A stretch of DNA of 64,000 bases. Source: Mycobacterium pinniadriaticum (GTDB lineage Bacteria; Actinomycetota; Actinomycetes; Mycobacteriales; Mycobacteriaceae). The position numbers and the translations under genes were made by a program. Positions 26,587 through 38,684 of this stretch are shown here, piece after piece. Below the pieces are notes generated by a model that was not told the DNA's origin, searched no databases, and was given only the letters and a program-made list of their open reading frames with translations. The stretch spans positions 232,784 through 296,783 of the forward strand of contig NZ_JAPJDO010000005.1 in NCBI RefSeq assembly GCF_026242045.1. The letters run 5' to 3'. Positions within the stretch are counted from its first letter, which is position 1. Each line of letters starts with the position of its first letter.

Positions 26587-27630
26587 CTATACGACCTGCA
26601 GCAGGTCGAGCGCCGCTCGCTGCCGGTACTTGGCGGCTTTTCGGGCGGCGCGGCCACCCGAACGCCCGGCCTCCCGGCGGAGTTGGCGCCGCCCCCGCGC
26701 GGACGGCAGTGAATCGAGCAGCCCGGGATCGACCCCGGACAGCCGACCGTCGGTTCTCGCGGCAGCGATGAGGGCGACCAGTCGGCGGCGTTGGTAGCGC
26801 ATCAACAGTGCGACGGCGACGCCGAACACCGTGATGTTGATCGCGAACTTGCTCAGGATGTCGGGGACCGGGGCGTTCCAGATGAAATGCATGAACGGTC
26901 CGGCGGCCAGCAACGGCACGGCCACGCCCACCCGCCGTCGCCAACTCCAGCTCGAACGGTCGGCGAAGGTCGGCAACAACACCAGCACGCCCACGGTCAC
27001 CAGCCCCGTGTAGGCCCAGTGTGCCGGGATCGCGGTGAGGATCCGCACCATCAGGTTGCCGCCCGCGCCGAGCAGGTCGGAATCCAGGCTGTTCAATGCT
27101 TCGTTGGTGGCGTAGGTCAGGTCCTCGACGATGTCGAATCCGAATCCGACGAACATTCCAACCAGCAGAGCCTGCGGAATCCGATTGAAGACCCGGAAGC
27201 AGAGCATCAGGATGACCGAGGCGCACAGTGCTTTTGCGGCTTCCTCGATGACCGGCGCCGTGAGCGCGGCCTGCCACGCGCTGAGCGTGCCGGGGTCTAT
27301 GTAGCGGGCCAGCACCTCGCCCAGCGCGGTGTTGCCGTTGGCGGACATCACCATCGCCGTCGTACCGCCCAGTGCGCTGCCGGCTACCAGGGCCTGCGGG
27401 TATCGGCGGACACTGCGGTAGGGGTCGAACTTGTACATCAGCCAGACCAGAAACACGATGAACGCCAACCACACCGGGGCGAGTGCCAGGTGGGCCGCCA
27501 TCGTCTCGTGGATGGCGCCGCCGTCTCCGACCAGCAGGCCCAGGATCCCGGCGAGCAGGGCGATGACGTAGAGCCAGAACATCGCCGATTCGGGCCGGTA
27601 GATCACTGCCGGGCGCAGCTCGGCGGTCAT
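26587..27630 (-). CDS. PrsW-family intramembrane metalloprotease
   Basis: A 347-residue protein with about eight hydrophobic segments and the PrsW motifs: PVIEEAAKAL (EExxK) at about 121-130, GFDIVEDLTYA (ED) and a C-terminal HFIWNA histidine, all probable zinc ligands. PrsW proteases cleave single-pass membrane proteins such as anti-sigma factors. The C terminus is a basic cytoplasmic tail of about 70 residues. It overlaps by four bases a gene for a single-pass anchored protein, a possible partner or substrate. Confidence 0.85.
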   Translation of the reverse strand: MTAELRPAVIYRPESAMFWLYVIALLAGILGLLVGDGGAIHETMAAHLALAPVWLAFIVFLVWLMYKFDPYRSVRRYPQALVAGSALGGTTAMVMSANGNTALGEVLARYIDPGTLSAWQAALTAPVIEEAAKALCASVILMLCFRVFNRIPQALLVGMFVGFGFDIVEDLTYATNEALNSLDSDLLGAGGNLMVRILTAIPAHWAYTGLVTVGVLVLLPTFADRSSWSWRRRVGVAVPLLAAGPFMHFIWNAPVPDILSKFAINITVFGVAVALLMRYQRRRLVALIAAARTDGRLSGVDPGLLDSLPSARGRRQLRREAGRSGGRAARKAAKYRQRAALDLLQVV

Positions 27631-28205
27631 TGTTGTCTCCGGCTGAAAAGCTCGAGAACCTGGCTGATCGGGGGTGCCGGCTGGCCGGGTTCGGCCAGGG
27701 ACAGCACGGAGACGATGACGTCGTCGTCGTGCAGGAAGGCACAGGTGCCCGTCGCGGATGCCGTGACGACGACGCAGGTGTCTCCGGTCAAGGTGCCGTC
27801 CGGCAACTCGATGGTGCCGCCGTCGAGTGCGGAGGTGATGCCCTGGATGCGGTGCTGTCGGATCAGCCGCTCGGCGACGGCATCGGGATCGCGATCACCG
27901 CGGTCGTACACGTCGACGTACACGGCGGCGCCGTCGTGGCGGAGCACCGCGCTGTCACCGCCGTCCAGCGCCTCCCAGCCCTGCGGGGTCTCGATGACGA
28001 CGACGTCTCCGTCCTCGGTGACCGCGGTGAGCTCTTCGGCGCTCGGTTCCGCCGGGTTCCACTGTCGCGGCGGCAGCGTCGCGTCCGCGATCATCGGCAC
28101 CAGTGGCACGGCGAGCATCAGCGCACCGATGACCAGCGCCGCCGGCTTCTGCGTGAGTGAGCGCCGGGGCACAGGCCTGAGCTCGTCGGTCGGGCTGAAG
28201 GACAC
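27627..28205 (-). CDS. Single-pass membrane-anchored protein of unknown function
   Basis: A 192-residue protein with a short cytoplasmic N terminus (about 1-22, with RRSLTQK), one hydrophobic segment (about 23-42, ALVIGALMLAVPLVPMIAD) and an extracytoplasmic domain of about 150 residues rich in acidic and aliphatic residues with two cysteines (near 145 and 154) that could form a disulfide. No family recognised. The GTG at 28205 has GAAAGGGG upstream. Its stop overlaps the PrsW start, so the two are co-translated. Confidence 0.65.
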   Translation of the reverse strand: MSFSPTDELRPVPRRSLTQKPAALVIGALMLAVPLVPMIADATLPPRQWNPAEPSAEELTAVTEDGDVVVIETPQGWEALDGGDSAVLRHDGAAVYVDVYDRGDRDPDAVAERLIRQHRIQGITSALDGGTIELPDGTLTGDTCVVVTASATGTCAFLHDDDVIVSVLSLAEPGQPAPPISQVLELFSRRQQ

Positions 28206-28241
28206 GGCGTGGTGACCCCTTTCGGGGCAAACACTAGTTCC

Positions 28242-28877
28242 TCATGCCGCCGCTCCGCGGCGGACCAGCGACAGCACCACCGCGGCGGTGGCGAACAGTC
28301 CCGAGAAGGTCCGGTTGAGGGCGGTCTGCTGGCGGGGTGTGCGCAGCCAGCCCAGCAGCCGGGCCGCGAGCCCCGTATAGGCGCCCATCACCACCAGGTC
28401 GACGACCACCATGGTGGCGCCGATGGCCAGGTATTGGGGGAGTAGCGGAGCGGTCGGGACGACGAACTGGGGCAGCACCGCGAGCAGGAACACCAAACCC
28501 TTGGGGTTGGTCACGTTGACCAGGCAGCCGCGCACCAACAGGTTCAGCCGTCCCGCGCCGGTCTCAGCTTTGACCTGTTGGTCCAGTTCAAAGGGCTTGC
28601 TGCGCCACTGGCGGACGGCCAGATACACCAGGTAGACGACCCCGATCCACTTCACCACCGTGAACGCGACCACCGACTGTGCCACCGCCGCGCCCAACCC
28701 CACGGCGACCGCCGCCAGCTGCATCATCAGGCCGATCTGAAGCCCGGTGATGCTCCAGTAGCCGCGGCGCAGACCGTACGACAGGCCGGTCGCCATCGAC
28801 TGGATGGCACCGGCGCCGGGCGAGACACTGATGGCGATCGCGGCGCCCACGAAGGCCAGCCACAGCTCCCATTGCAT
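28242..28877 (-). CDS. LysE/RhtB-family amino-acid exporter
   Basis: A 211-residue membrane protein with about six helices and the LysE-family signature near the N terminus ([20 protein letters not shown]) plus the central [22 protein letters not shown]. It would export basic or other amino acids or analogues in exchange for protons. It is divergent from hisD and followed by the anchored-protein/PrsW pair 37 bp downstream. Confidence 0.88.
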   Translation of the reverse strand: MQWELWLAFVGAAIAISVSPGAGAIQSMATGLSYGLRRGYWSITGLQIGLMMQLAAVAVGLGAAVAQSVVAFTVVKWIGVVYLVYLAVRQWRSKPFELDQQVKAETGAGRLNLLVRGCLVNVTNPKGLVFLLAVLPQFVVPTAPLLPQYLAIGATMVVVDLVVMGAYTGLAARLLGWLRTPRQQTALNRTFSGLFATAAVVLSLVRRGAAA

Positions 28878-28955
28878 GACCGCAGTATCCGGGCAGCGGA
28901 GACCGCCGCTCAATCGATTTTTATTCGGGTGGACCGATCGGGGACAATTGAACCG

Positions 28956-32045
<3,090 letters not shown>

Positions 32046-32049
<4 letters not shown>

Positions 32050-32666
32050 CAAAGAGATCGGTCGTGGTCCTGGACTACGGCTCGGGCAATCTGCGCTCCG
32101 CGCAGCGGGCGTTGGAGCGAGTCGGGGCCGACGTCGAGGTGACCGCCGACGCGGATCAGGCGCGCAGCGCCGACGGCCTGGTCGTTCCCGGCGTCGGCGC
32201 GTTCGAGGCCTGTATGGCCGGACTGCGTGGAATCGGTGGCGAGCGGATCATCGCCGAGCGGGTGGCCGCGGGCCGGCCGGTGCTCGGGGTCTGCGTGGGC
32301 ATGCAGATCCTGTTCGCCCGGGGCGTGGAGTTCGGGGTGGAATCGACCGGCTGCGGCCAGTGGCCGGGATCGGTCACCCGGCTCGACGCGCCGGTGATCC
32401 CGCATATGGGCTGGAACGTCGTCGAAGCCGCGCCGGGCAGCATGCTGTTCAAGGGGTTCGATGCCGACACCCGGTTCTATTTCGTGCATTCCTATGCCGC
32501 ACAGAAGTGGGAGGGCGCACCCGATGCGCTGCTGACCTGGGCCACCCACCACGTGCGGTTCCTGGCCGCCGTCGAGGACGGTGCATTGTCGGCGACACAA
32601 TTTCATCCGGAGAAGAGCGGTGACGCCGGGGCGGCGCTGCTCGCGAATTGGGTTGAGGGGCTGTAA
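32046..32666 (+). CDS. hisH: Imidazole glycerol phosphate synthase, glutaminase subunit
   Basis: A 206-residue class-I glutamine amidotransferase that feeds ammonia to HisF. The nucleophile cysteine is in [13 protein letters not shown] (about residue 82), and the His-Glu pair in [15 protein letters not shown] at 32046 overlaps the hisB stop by four bases. The partner hisF lies three genes downstream. Confidence 0.95.
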
Positions 32667-32668
32667 GA

Positions 32669-33403
32669 GTGCCACTGATTCTTCTTCCTGCCGTCGACGT
32701 CGTCGACGGCAAGGCGGTGCGTCTGGTGCAGGGTAAGGCCGGCAGCGAGACCGACTACGGCTCGGCGCTGGACGCGGCGCTGACCTGGCAGCGTGACGGT
32801 GCCGAATGGATCCATCTGGTGGATCTCGACGCCGCGTTCGGCCGCGGGTCCAACCGTGAGCTGCTCGCCGAAGTGGTCGGCGCGCTCGATGTGAAAGTCG
32901 AACTCTCCGGCGGGATCCGCGACGACGATTCGCTCAAGGCGGCCTTGGCCACCGGCTGCGCGCGGGTGAACATCGGCACCGCGGCGCTGGAGAACCCGCT
33001 GTGGTGCGCGGCGGCGATCGCCGAGTACGGCGACAAGGTAGCCGTGGGACTTGATGTGCAGATCGTGGAGGGCGAGCACCGGCTGCGCGGCCGGGGCTGG
33101 GAGACCGACGGCGGCGACTTGTGGCATGTCCTGGAACGCCTCGACAGCGAAGGCTGCTCGCGGTTCGTCGTCACCGACGTGACTAAGGACGGCACGCTCA
33201 CCGGCCCGAACCTCGACCTGCTGGAGGGTGTGGCCGAGTGCACCGATGCGCCGGTGATCGCCTCCGGCGGGGTGTCCAGCCTGGATGACCTGCGCGCCAT
33301 CGCAACCCTGACCGGTAGCGGTGTCGAGGGCGCGATAGTCGGAAAGGCGCTGTACGCGGGACGATTCACGCTGCCGGAGGCGCTGGCCGCGGTGAGCCAG
33401 TAA
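32669..33403 (+). CDS. priA: Phosphoribosyl isomerase PriA (HisA/TrpF)
   Basis: A 244-residue (beta-alpha)8 barrel. Catalytic Asp11 is in [19 protein letters not shown] and the second Asp in [14 protein letters not shown]; phosphate loops are GGIRD and ASGGVSS. In actinobacteria this enzyme isomerises both ProFAR (histidine) and PRA (tryptophan). The absence of trpF from the trp operon in this window supports the dual role. GTG start two bases after hisH. Confidence 0.94.
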   Translation: MPLILLPAVDVVDGKAVRLVQGKAGSETDYGSALDAALTWQRDGAEWIHLVDLDAAFGRGSNRELLAEVVGALDVKVELSGGIRDDDSLKAALATGCARVNIGTAALENPLWCAAAIAEYGDKVAVGLDVQIVEGEHRLRGRGWETDGGDLWHVLERLDSEGCSRFVVTDVTKDGTLTGPNLDLLEGVAECTDAPVIASGGVSSLDDLRAIATLTGSGVEGAIVGKALYAGRFTLPEALAAVSQ

Positions 33404-33408
33404 CGCCG

Positions 33409-34227
33409 ATGGCCGTGCAGTCTCCGGATTTCGAGGCCCTGGTGGCCCAGGCGGCGGTGATCTTGGACGAGGCGTCCAAACCGTTCATTGCCGGGCATCG
33501 CGCCGAGTCCGCGGTGCAGAAGAAGGGCAACGACTTCGCCACCGAGGTGGATCTGTCCATCGAGCGCCAGGTGGTCCAAGCATTGGAGTCGGCCACCGGC
33601 ATCGGCGTGCACGGAGAGGAATTCGGCGGCGCCGCCATCGATTCACCTTTGGTGTGGGTTCTCGACCCGATCGACGGCACTTTCAATTACGCCGCGGGCT
33701 CACCGATGGCCGCGATCCTGCTGGGCCTGCTGTGTGACGGCGAGCCGGTCGCCGGGCTGACCTGGCTGCCGTTCACCGACCAGCGCTACAGCGCCGTGGT
33801 CGGTGGACCGGTGTACTACAACGGAGTGGCCCAGCCCCCGATCAGGCGCGGCGAAATCGGGCAGTGCGTCATCGGGATCGGCACGTTCAACGTCGACTGG
33901 CGGGGACGGTTCCCGGGCCGCTACCGGTTGGCCGTGTTGGAGAACGTGAGCCGGGTCTGTTCGAAGCTGAGGATGCACGGCGCCACCGGTATCGACATCG
34001 CCTACGTGGCAGTCGGGATCATGGGCGCGGCCATCAGCTTCGGCCACCACATCTGGGATCACGCCGCGGGGGTGGCGCTGGTGCGTGCCGCCGGCGGGAT
34101 CGTCACCGACCTGTCCGGCCAGCCGTGGACACCGGCGTCGCGGTCGGCGCTGGCCGCCGCGCCCGGCGTGCACGACCACCTGATGGAGATCCTGGACAGG
34201 GTCGGCTCACCGGAGGACTACCTGTAA
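33409..34227 (+). CDS. impA: Inositol monophosphatase family protein ImpA
   Basis: A 272-residue Mg-dependent phosphatase with the family motifs [30 protein letters not shown] (metal ligands) and [15 protein letters not shown] near the C terminus. It sits between priA and hisF, the place of Rv1604. Some actinobacterial members of this family act as histidinol-phosphate phosphatase (HisN), so a role in the missing histidinol phosphatase step is possible, as is inositol phosphate hydrolysis. It shares one base with hisF (TAATG). Confidence 0.85.
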   Translation: MAVQSPDFEALVAQAAVILDEASKPFIAGHRAESAVQKKGNDFATEVDLSIERQVVQALESATGIGVHGEEFGGAAIDSPLVWVLDPIDGTFNYAAGSPMAAILLGLLCDGEPVAGLTWLPFTDQRYSAVVGGPVYYNGVAQPPIRRGEIGQCVIGIGTFNVDWRGRFPGRYRLAVLENVSRVCSKLRMHGATGIDIAYVAVGIMGAAISFGHHIWDHAAGVALVRAAGGIVTDLSGQPWTPASRSALAAAPGVHDHLMEILDRVGSPEDYL

Positions 34228-35000
34228 TGGACGTCGCGGTACGTGTGATTCCCTGCCTGGACGTCGACGCCGGCCGGGTGGTCAAGGGGGTCAACTTCGA
34301 CAACCTGCGTGACGCGGGCGATCCCGTCGAACTCGCCGCCGCCTACGATGCCGAGGGCGCTGACGAGTTGACCTTCCTGGACGTCACGGCGTCCTCATCG
34401 GGGCGGGCCACCATGCTCGACGTCGTGCGCCGCACCGCCGAGCAGGTTTTCATCCCGCTCACCGTGGGCGGCGGCGTACGTTCGGTCGCCGATGTCGACG
34501 CCCTGCTGCGCGCGGGCGCGGACAAGGTGTCGGTGAACACCGCCGCGATCGCGCGCCCGGAGCTGCTGGCCGAACTGTCCCGGCAGTTCGGCTCCCAGTG
34601 CATCGTGTTGTCGGTGGACGCCCGCACGGTACCGGCCGGAGCGGAGCCCACCCCGTCCGGCTGGGAGGTCACCACCCACGGCGGACGGCAGGGGACCGGC
34701 ATCGATGCGGTCGAATGGGCAACGCGCGGAGCCGAACTCGGCGTCGGCGAGATCCTGCTGAATTCGATGGACGCCGACGGCACCAAGGCCGGTTTCGATC
34801 TGGCGATGTTGCGGGCGGTGCGCAAAGCCGTCACGGTGCCGGTGATCGCCAGCGGCGGCGCGGGTGCGGTGGAGCATTTCGCGCCCGCGGTGGCGGCGGG
34901 CGCCGATGCTGTGCTGGCGGCCAGCGTCTTCCACTTCCGCGAACTCAGCATCGGTGAGGTGAAAGCCGCGATGGCCGCCGAGGGGATTACCGTCCGATGA
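34227..35000 (+). CDS. hisF: Imidazole glycerol phosphate synthase, cyclase subunit
   Basis: A 257-residue barrel that cyclises PRFAR with ammonia from HisH. The catalytic Asp11 is in [20 protein letters not shown], the second Asp in [15 protein letters not shown]; phosphate loops are LTVGGGVRS and [15 protein letters not shown] overlaps the impA stop by one base and its own stop overlaps hisI by four. Confidence 0.96.
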   Translation: MDVAVRVIPCLDVDAGRVVKGVNFDNLRDAGDPVELAAAYDAEGADELTFLDVTASSSGRATMLDVVRRTAEQVFIPLTVGGGVRSVADVDALLRAGADKVSVNTAAIARPELLAELSRQFGSQCIVLSVDARTVPAGAEPTPSGWEVTTHGGRQGTGIDAVEWATRGAELGVGEILLNSMDADGTKAGFDLAMLRAVRKAVTVPVIASGGAGAVEHFAPAVAAGADAVLAASVFHFRELSIGEVKAAMAAEGITVR

Positions 35001-35347
35001 GCCTGGACCCCGGCATCGCCGAGCGGCTCAAGCGCGACACCAACGGGTTGTTCGCGGCGATTGCGCAGGAGCGCGGCACCGGCGCCGTGCTGATGGTGGC
35101 CTGGATGGACGACGAGGCGCTGGCCCGCACGCTGGAAACCCGGGAAGCCACCTACTACTCGCGCTCGCGTGGTGAATATTGGGTCAAGGGCGCCACCTCC
35201 GGGCACACCCAGCACGTGCATTCGGTGCGGCTGGACTGCGACGGCGATGCGGTGCTGCTGGAGGTCGACCAGGTCGGCGGGGCCTGCCACACCGGCGATC
35301 ACAGCTGCTTCGACGCCGACCAGTTGCTGGGACCTGAGCCGACGTAG
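34997..35347 (+). CDS. hisI: Phosphoribosyl-AMP cyclohydrolase
   Basis: A 116-residue monofunctional cyclohydrolase opening the purine ring of PR-AMP. The metal site is in [23 protein letters not shown] split over Asp-x-Asp-x-Asp and the cysteines, with a final HSCF. The HisE function is not fused. Last gene of the operon; after its stop the accessory P450 region begins. Confidence 0.96.
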   Translation: MSLDPGIAERLKRDTNGLFAAIAQERGTGAVLMVAWMDDEALARTLETREATYYSRSRGEYWVKGATSGHTQHVHSVRLDCDGDAVLLEVDQVGGACHTGDHSCFDADQLLGPEPT

Positions 35348-35358
35348 TTCACAAAAAC

Positions 35359-35428
35359 GTATGACCAATACCGAGGACTTACAGATCTTTCCTGGGTATG
35401 CTTTGACGTGTCGCGGCGGTGGTCATAC
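35359..35428. promoter_or_regulatory. Distant inverted repeat upstream of the P450 gene
   Basis: GTATGACCA (35359-35367) and TGGTCATAC (35420-35428) are perfect reverse complements 52 bp apart, filling most of the hisI-P450 gap. The spacing suits two half-operators or a DNA loop. The downstream TetR-family regulator is the obvious candidate to bind, but that is inference. Confidence 0.5.
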
Positions 35429-35481
35429 ACTTGGCGGATAGATGTCCGTAGATTCGCAGCAGCTGGATGTGGAGACTTCGA

Positions 35482-36735
35482 ATGAAGATGACCAATGCCG
35501 CCCCGAATGTCTTCGACGCCGGCCTGCCCACGATCCGCTACGGCCTCGACGCCGCACCGAGCGACATCTTCGATGATCTTCGAATTGCGCAATCGCGCTC
35601 GCCCATCGCCATCGGGCCTCTGGGCCCGGAAATCCTGTCCTATGATCTGGCTCGGGACATGCTGCGGGACAGCAGATTCTGCCTGCCGCCCGGCATCACA
35701 CTGGCAGCCCAAGGCATCACGTCAGGCCCGTTATACGACAAGTTGGCCAACAGCCTCCTGGGCCTGGAGGGTGCACCGCACATTCGGTTGCGCAAACTGG
35801 TTGCCAAGGCGTTCACTCCGCGCGCGACGTCTCGCCTTTCCGACACCATCCACGAAGTCGTCAACGGCCTGATCGACCGGGTGGCCGACGCCGGACGGTG
35901 CGATGTCGTCTCCGACATCGCTCGGCAATATCCCACCCCGATCATCTGCGCGCTGCTGGGTGCACCGCGCGAGGACTGGCAGTTGTTCGCCGACTGGACC
36001 GAGGAGGTTTTCAAAGCCCTCAACTTTCAGCCGGATGCCAGCTTCGACGAGGCCGAGATCATGCGCGCATGGGGCGAACTCGACGCCTACGTCGACGACA
36101 TGGTCGCCGCCCGTCGCGACAATCTGGCCGATGATCTGCTGTCGGAACTCATTCGCGCCGAGAGCGGCGGCGACCGGCTGAATCTTGAGGAACTACGTGG
36201 CCTGGTCGCCGGTTTCTTGATGGCGGGAACCGACACCACGCGAAACCAGCTGGCGGCGTCGGTGCAGGTGCTCTGCGAGCATCCCGACCAATGGGCGAAG
36301 CTGCGCGACAATCCAGACCTTGCGATGCAGGCGGTCGAGGAGAGCATGCGCCACTCGCCGGCTGCCTGCATCGTGCCGCGCGCCGCGGTTGAAGACGCTG
36401 AGTTCGGTGGCTACCTGTTCCCGGCCGGGACCTTTGTACTCGTGAACACCTTTGCAGCCAACCGCGATCCAGCGATCTATGACGACGCTGACCGCTTCGA
36501 CATCGCGCGCCGCGACGTCCCTCCCATTCTGACCTTCGGTGGCGGCGCGCACTACTGCCTGGGGGCGAATCTCGCCCGCCGAGAACTAGCCGAGGCGCTC
36601 GCGGTCCTCACTCGCCGCCTCTCGGCACCTCATCGCGTGGGCCCGGCGCCATGGAAATCTGTGTTGGGGATGACCGGCCCGACAACGCTTCCCATCGAAT
36701 TCGATGCCGACGTGCTGGTGACGGCGGATGCGTAG
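35482..36735 (+). CDS. Cytochrome P450
   Basis: A 417-residue soluble bacterial P450. The heme-thiolate motif FGGGAHYCLGANLARRE has its cysteine at about residue 359, the I-helix oxygen motif is AGTDTTR (about 252), and the ExxR pair is EESMR. ATG at 35482 has a GGAG site eight bases ahead; an ATG five codons upstream is possible. It overlaps a TetR gene by 8 bp. It lies between hisI and an ABC/bcp pair, where M. tuberculosis has chaA, so it is accessory. No ferredoxin is adjacent; substrate unknown. Confidence 0.93.
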   Translation: MKMTNAAPNVFDAGLPTIRYGLDAAPSDIFDDLRIAQSRSPIAIGPLGPEILSYDLARDMLRDSRFCLPPGITLAAQGITSGPLYDKLANSLLGLEGAPHIRLRKLVAKAFTPRATSRLSDTIHEVVNGLIDRVADAGRCDVVSDIARQYPTPIICALLGAPREDWQLFADWTEEVFKALNFQPDASFDEAEIMRAWGELDAYVDDMVAARRDNLADDLLSELIRAESGGDRLNLEELRGLVAGFLMAGTDTTRNQLAASVQVLCEHPDQWAKLRDNPDLAMQAVEESMRHSPAACIVPRAAVEDAEFGGYLFPAGTFVLVNTFAANRDPAIYDDADRFDIARRDVPPILTFGGGAHYCLGANLARRELAEALAVLTRRLSAPHRVGPAPWKSVLGMTGPTTLPIEFDADVLVTADA

Positions 36736-37429
36736 TCGCGGCTGGGCAGGATCCACCCCCTCCTCGGACGAGGAGGCGATCGCCCGGATCCTGGACGTGG
36801 TGGACGAGGTGGTCGCCGAACACGGATCAGCGTTACGCCTGGCCGATGTTGCCCGTAGGCTCGGGGTCACTCGCCAGACGGTGTACCGCTACTTCCCAAA
36901 TGCTGATGCGCTGCTGATCGCAAGCTCGATGCGTACGGTCAACGGGTTCATCGATCAGGTCGTGGACCACGTCAGCGGACTCACCGACCCTGTCACCGCC
37001 CTCGTGGAAAGTGTGGCGTTCGGGATCGACAACCTCGCCGGCGACCCACAGCTGGAGAGCCTTCTGACCCGCCGTCACGAGGGTGAAGCCGTCACGTCGC
37101 TGACGTCCGACACAGCAATCACCTTCTGCTTGTCGGTCTTTCACCGCTTCGACGTGGACTGGCGGCTTCACGGTTTTGATACCGCCGCGCTTCGTGAACT
37201 CGCCGAAATGACGCTACGCACCGTGCAATCCCTGCTGACCGATCCCGGGCAGCCCCGGCGGGAGGGAATCGAACTGCGCCGTTTCCTTTCACGGTGGCTC
37301 GGTCCGGCGATCCTCTACCCACGACTGATGGCGGTGACCGGTTACCAGCGAGGTCTAGACGTAGATGGCGGTCGTCTTGGCCCGGGCCGTCCAGCGTCCC
37401 TCGTGGTAGCCGACCGCGATCGGGTGTGA
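36728..37429 (+). CDS. TetR-family regulator paired with the P450
   Basis: A 233-residue TetR protein: helix-turn-helix at about 38-62 (LRLADVARRLGVTRQTVYRYFPN), then an all-helical C-terminal domain. Its ATG lies in the P450 stop region, so both are co-expressed and it probably controls the P450. The final 25 codons (37355-37429) run antisense through the 3' end of the convergent ABC gene and are Gly/Arg/Val rich, unlike a TetR tail, so the natural stop may have been lost when the cassette joined this locus. Confidence 0.82.
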   Translation: MRSRGWAGSTPSSDEEAIARILDVVDEVVAEHGSALRLADVARRLGVTRQTVYRYFPNADALLIASSMRTVNGFIDQVVDHVSGLTDPVTALVESVAFGIDNLAGDPQLESLLTRRHEGEAVTSLTSDTAITFCLSVFHRFDVDWRLHGFDTAALRELAEMTLRTVQSLLTDPGQPRREGIELRRFLSRWLGPAILYPRLMAVTGYQRGLDVDGGRLGPGRPASLVVADRDRV

Positions 37430-38152
37430 GAACGCGGCGCTGACGTTGTCGGTCGAGATCGTCTCGCGGGCCGGGCCGCTGGCCACGGTGCGGCCGTCGG
37501 CGATCAACAGCGCGTGCGTCGTGGTGGTGGGCAGCTCTTCGAGGTGATGGGTCACCAGGATCGACGCGACGTCGGGATGCGTCTGGTCGAGGGTGTCGAT
37601 CGTCTCGAGTAGCTGCTCGCGGGCGGCGACGTCCAGCCCGGTCGTCGGCTCGTCGAGCAACAACAGCCTGGGCTGCGAAACCAGTGCTCGGGCAATGAGT
37701 GCGCGGCCCCGCTCGCCCTGCGACAGCGTCGGCCACACGTCGTCGGCCTTGCGGGTCATGCCCACCGCGGCGATCATCGCCTGGGCGTGCTCGATCTCGG
37801 CCGCACTCGGCGTCCAGCGCATCGGAATGTCGATGGTGGCGGTGATGCCGGTCAGCACAACCTCGCGCACGGTGAGCGAATACTGCAGCCGGTGGCGGGG
37901 ATTCACGTGTCCGATCGACCGGCGCAGCGCCGCCAGATCCACCCGGCCCATTCGTTCGCCGAGAATCTCGACACAACCCGAGGTCGGGAAGGTGACCGCC
38001 GCGCAGAACCCGAGCAGCGTGCTCTTGCCGGCGCCATTGGGCCCCAGTAGCGCCCAGTGTTCGCCGCTCTGGACGGTCAGTGAGACGCCATCGATGATCT
38101 GCTTGCCGTCCCGGCGGAACGTCACATCCGCCAGTCGCAGAACAGGTTCCAA
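37355..38152 (-). CDS. ABC transporter ATP-binding protein
   Basis: A 265-residue ATPase with Walker A GPNGAGKSTLL (about 36), signature LSQGERGRALIARAL, Walker B RLLLLDEPTTGLD and H-loop LVTHHLEEL. It resembles single-gene ATPases of the FecE/ModF type. No permease or binding protein lies nearby, so its partner is unknown and a non-transport role is possible. It is downstream of bcp by 12 bp on the same strand, and overlaps the TetR gene 3' end. Confidence 0.85.
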   Translation of the reverse strand: MEPVLRLADVTFRRDGKQIIDGVSLTVQSGEHWALLGPNGAGKSTLLGFCAAVTFPTSGCVEILGERMGRVDLAALRRSIGHVNPRHRLQYSLTVREVVLTGITATIDIPMRWTPSAAEIEHAQAMIAAVGMTRKADDVWPTLSQGERGRALIARALVSQPRLLLLDEPTTGLDVAAREQLLETIDTLDQTHPDVASILVTHHLEELPTTTTHALLIADGRTVASGPARETISTDNVSAAFSHPIAVGYHEGRWTARAKTTAIYV

Positions 38153-38164
38153 GATCTGCGCCCG

Positions 38165-38629
38165 TCAGGCCGACTGCCGCTGGCGCAGCACCTCCAGCGC
38201 CTTGTCGGCATGGGTGTCCATGTTGACTTCGCTGGAAATGACCTCGAGCACGGTGCGGTCGGTGTCGATGACGAACGTCGTGCGCTTGACCGGGATGAGC
38301 TTGCCGAGCAGCCCGCGCTTGACGCCGAACTGGGTGGCCACCGCACCGTCGGCGTCGGACAGCAGCGGATAATCGAAACTCTGCGAGTCGGCGAACCGGG
38401 CCTGCTTGTCGACCGGGTCGGTGCTGATGCCGACCCGGCTGGCACCCACCGCGGCGAACTCCGCACCCAGGTCGCGGAAGTGGCAGGCCTCTTTGGTGCA
38501 GCCGGGCGTCATCGCGGCGGGGTAGAAGAACAGCGCGATCGGCCCGTCGGCCAGCAGGTGAGTCAGCGAGCGCACAGTGTCGGTCTGGTCCGGCAGTTCG
38601 AAGTCCGCAACCCGGTCTCCACGTTTCAT
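38165..38629 (-). CDS. bcp: Bcp-type peroxiredoxin
   Basis: A 154-residue thiol peroxidase of the AhpC/BCP family. The peroxidatic cysteine is in [16 protein letters not shown] (about residue 44), with a second cysteine five residues on (CTKEAC), the atypical 2-Cys arrangement. ATG at 38629. It corresponds to bcpB (Rv1608c) and is divergent from trpE with only 55 bp between the starts. Confidence 0.92.
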   Translation of the reverse strand: MKRGDRVADFELPDQTDTVRSLTHLLADGPIALFFYPAAMTPGCTKEACHFRDLGAEFAAVGASRVGISTDPVDKQARFADSQSFDYPLLSDADGAVATQFGVKRGLLGKLIPVKRTTFVIDTDRTVLEVISSEVNMDTHADKALEVLRQRQSA

Positions 38630-38684
38630 GGGTGACCAGGCTACGCCGGTCAGACCGGGCCGAGGGGTCTGGGAGGATGTATCC

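Noticed and set aside
38577..38684. Longer trpE start within bcp
   Set aside because: The extension overlaps the divergent bcp start and lacks a ribosome site; the GTG at 38685 has a good one.
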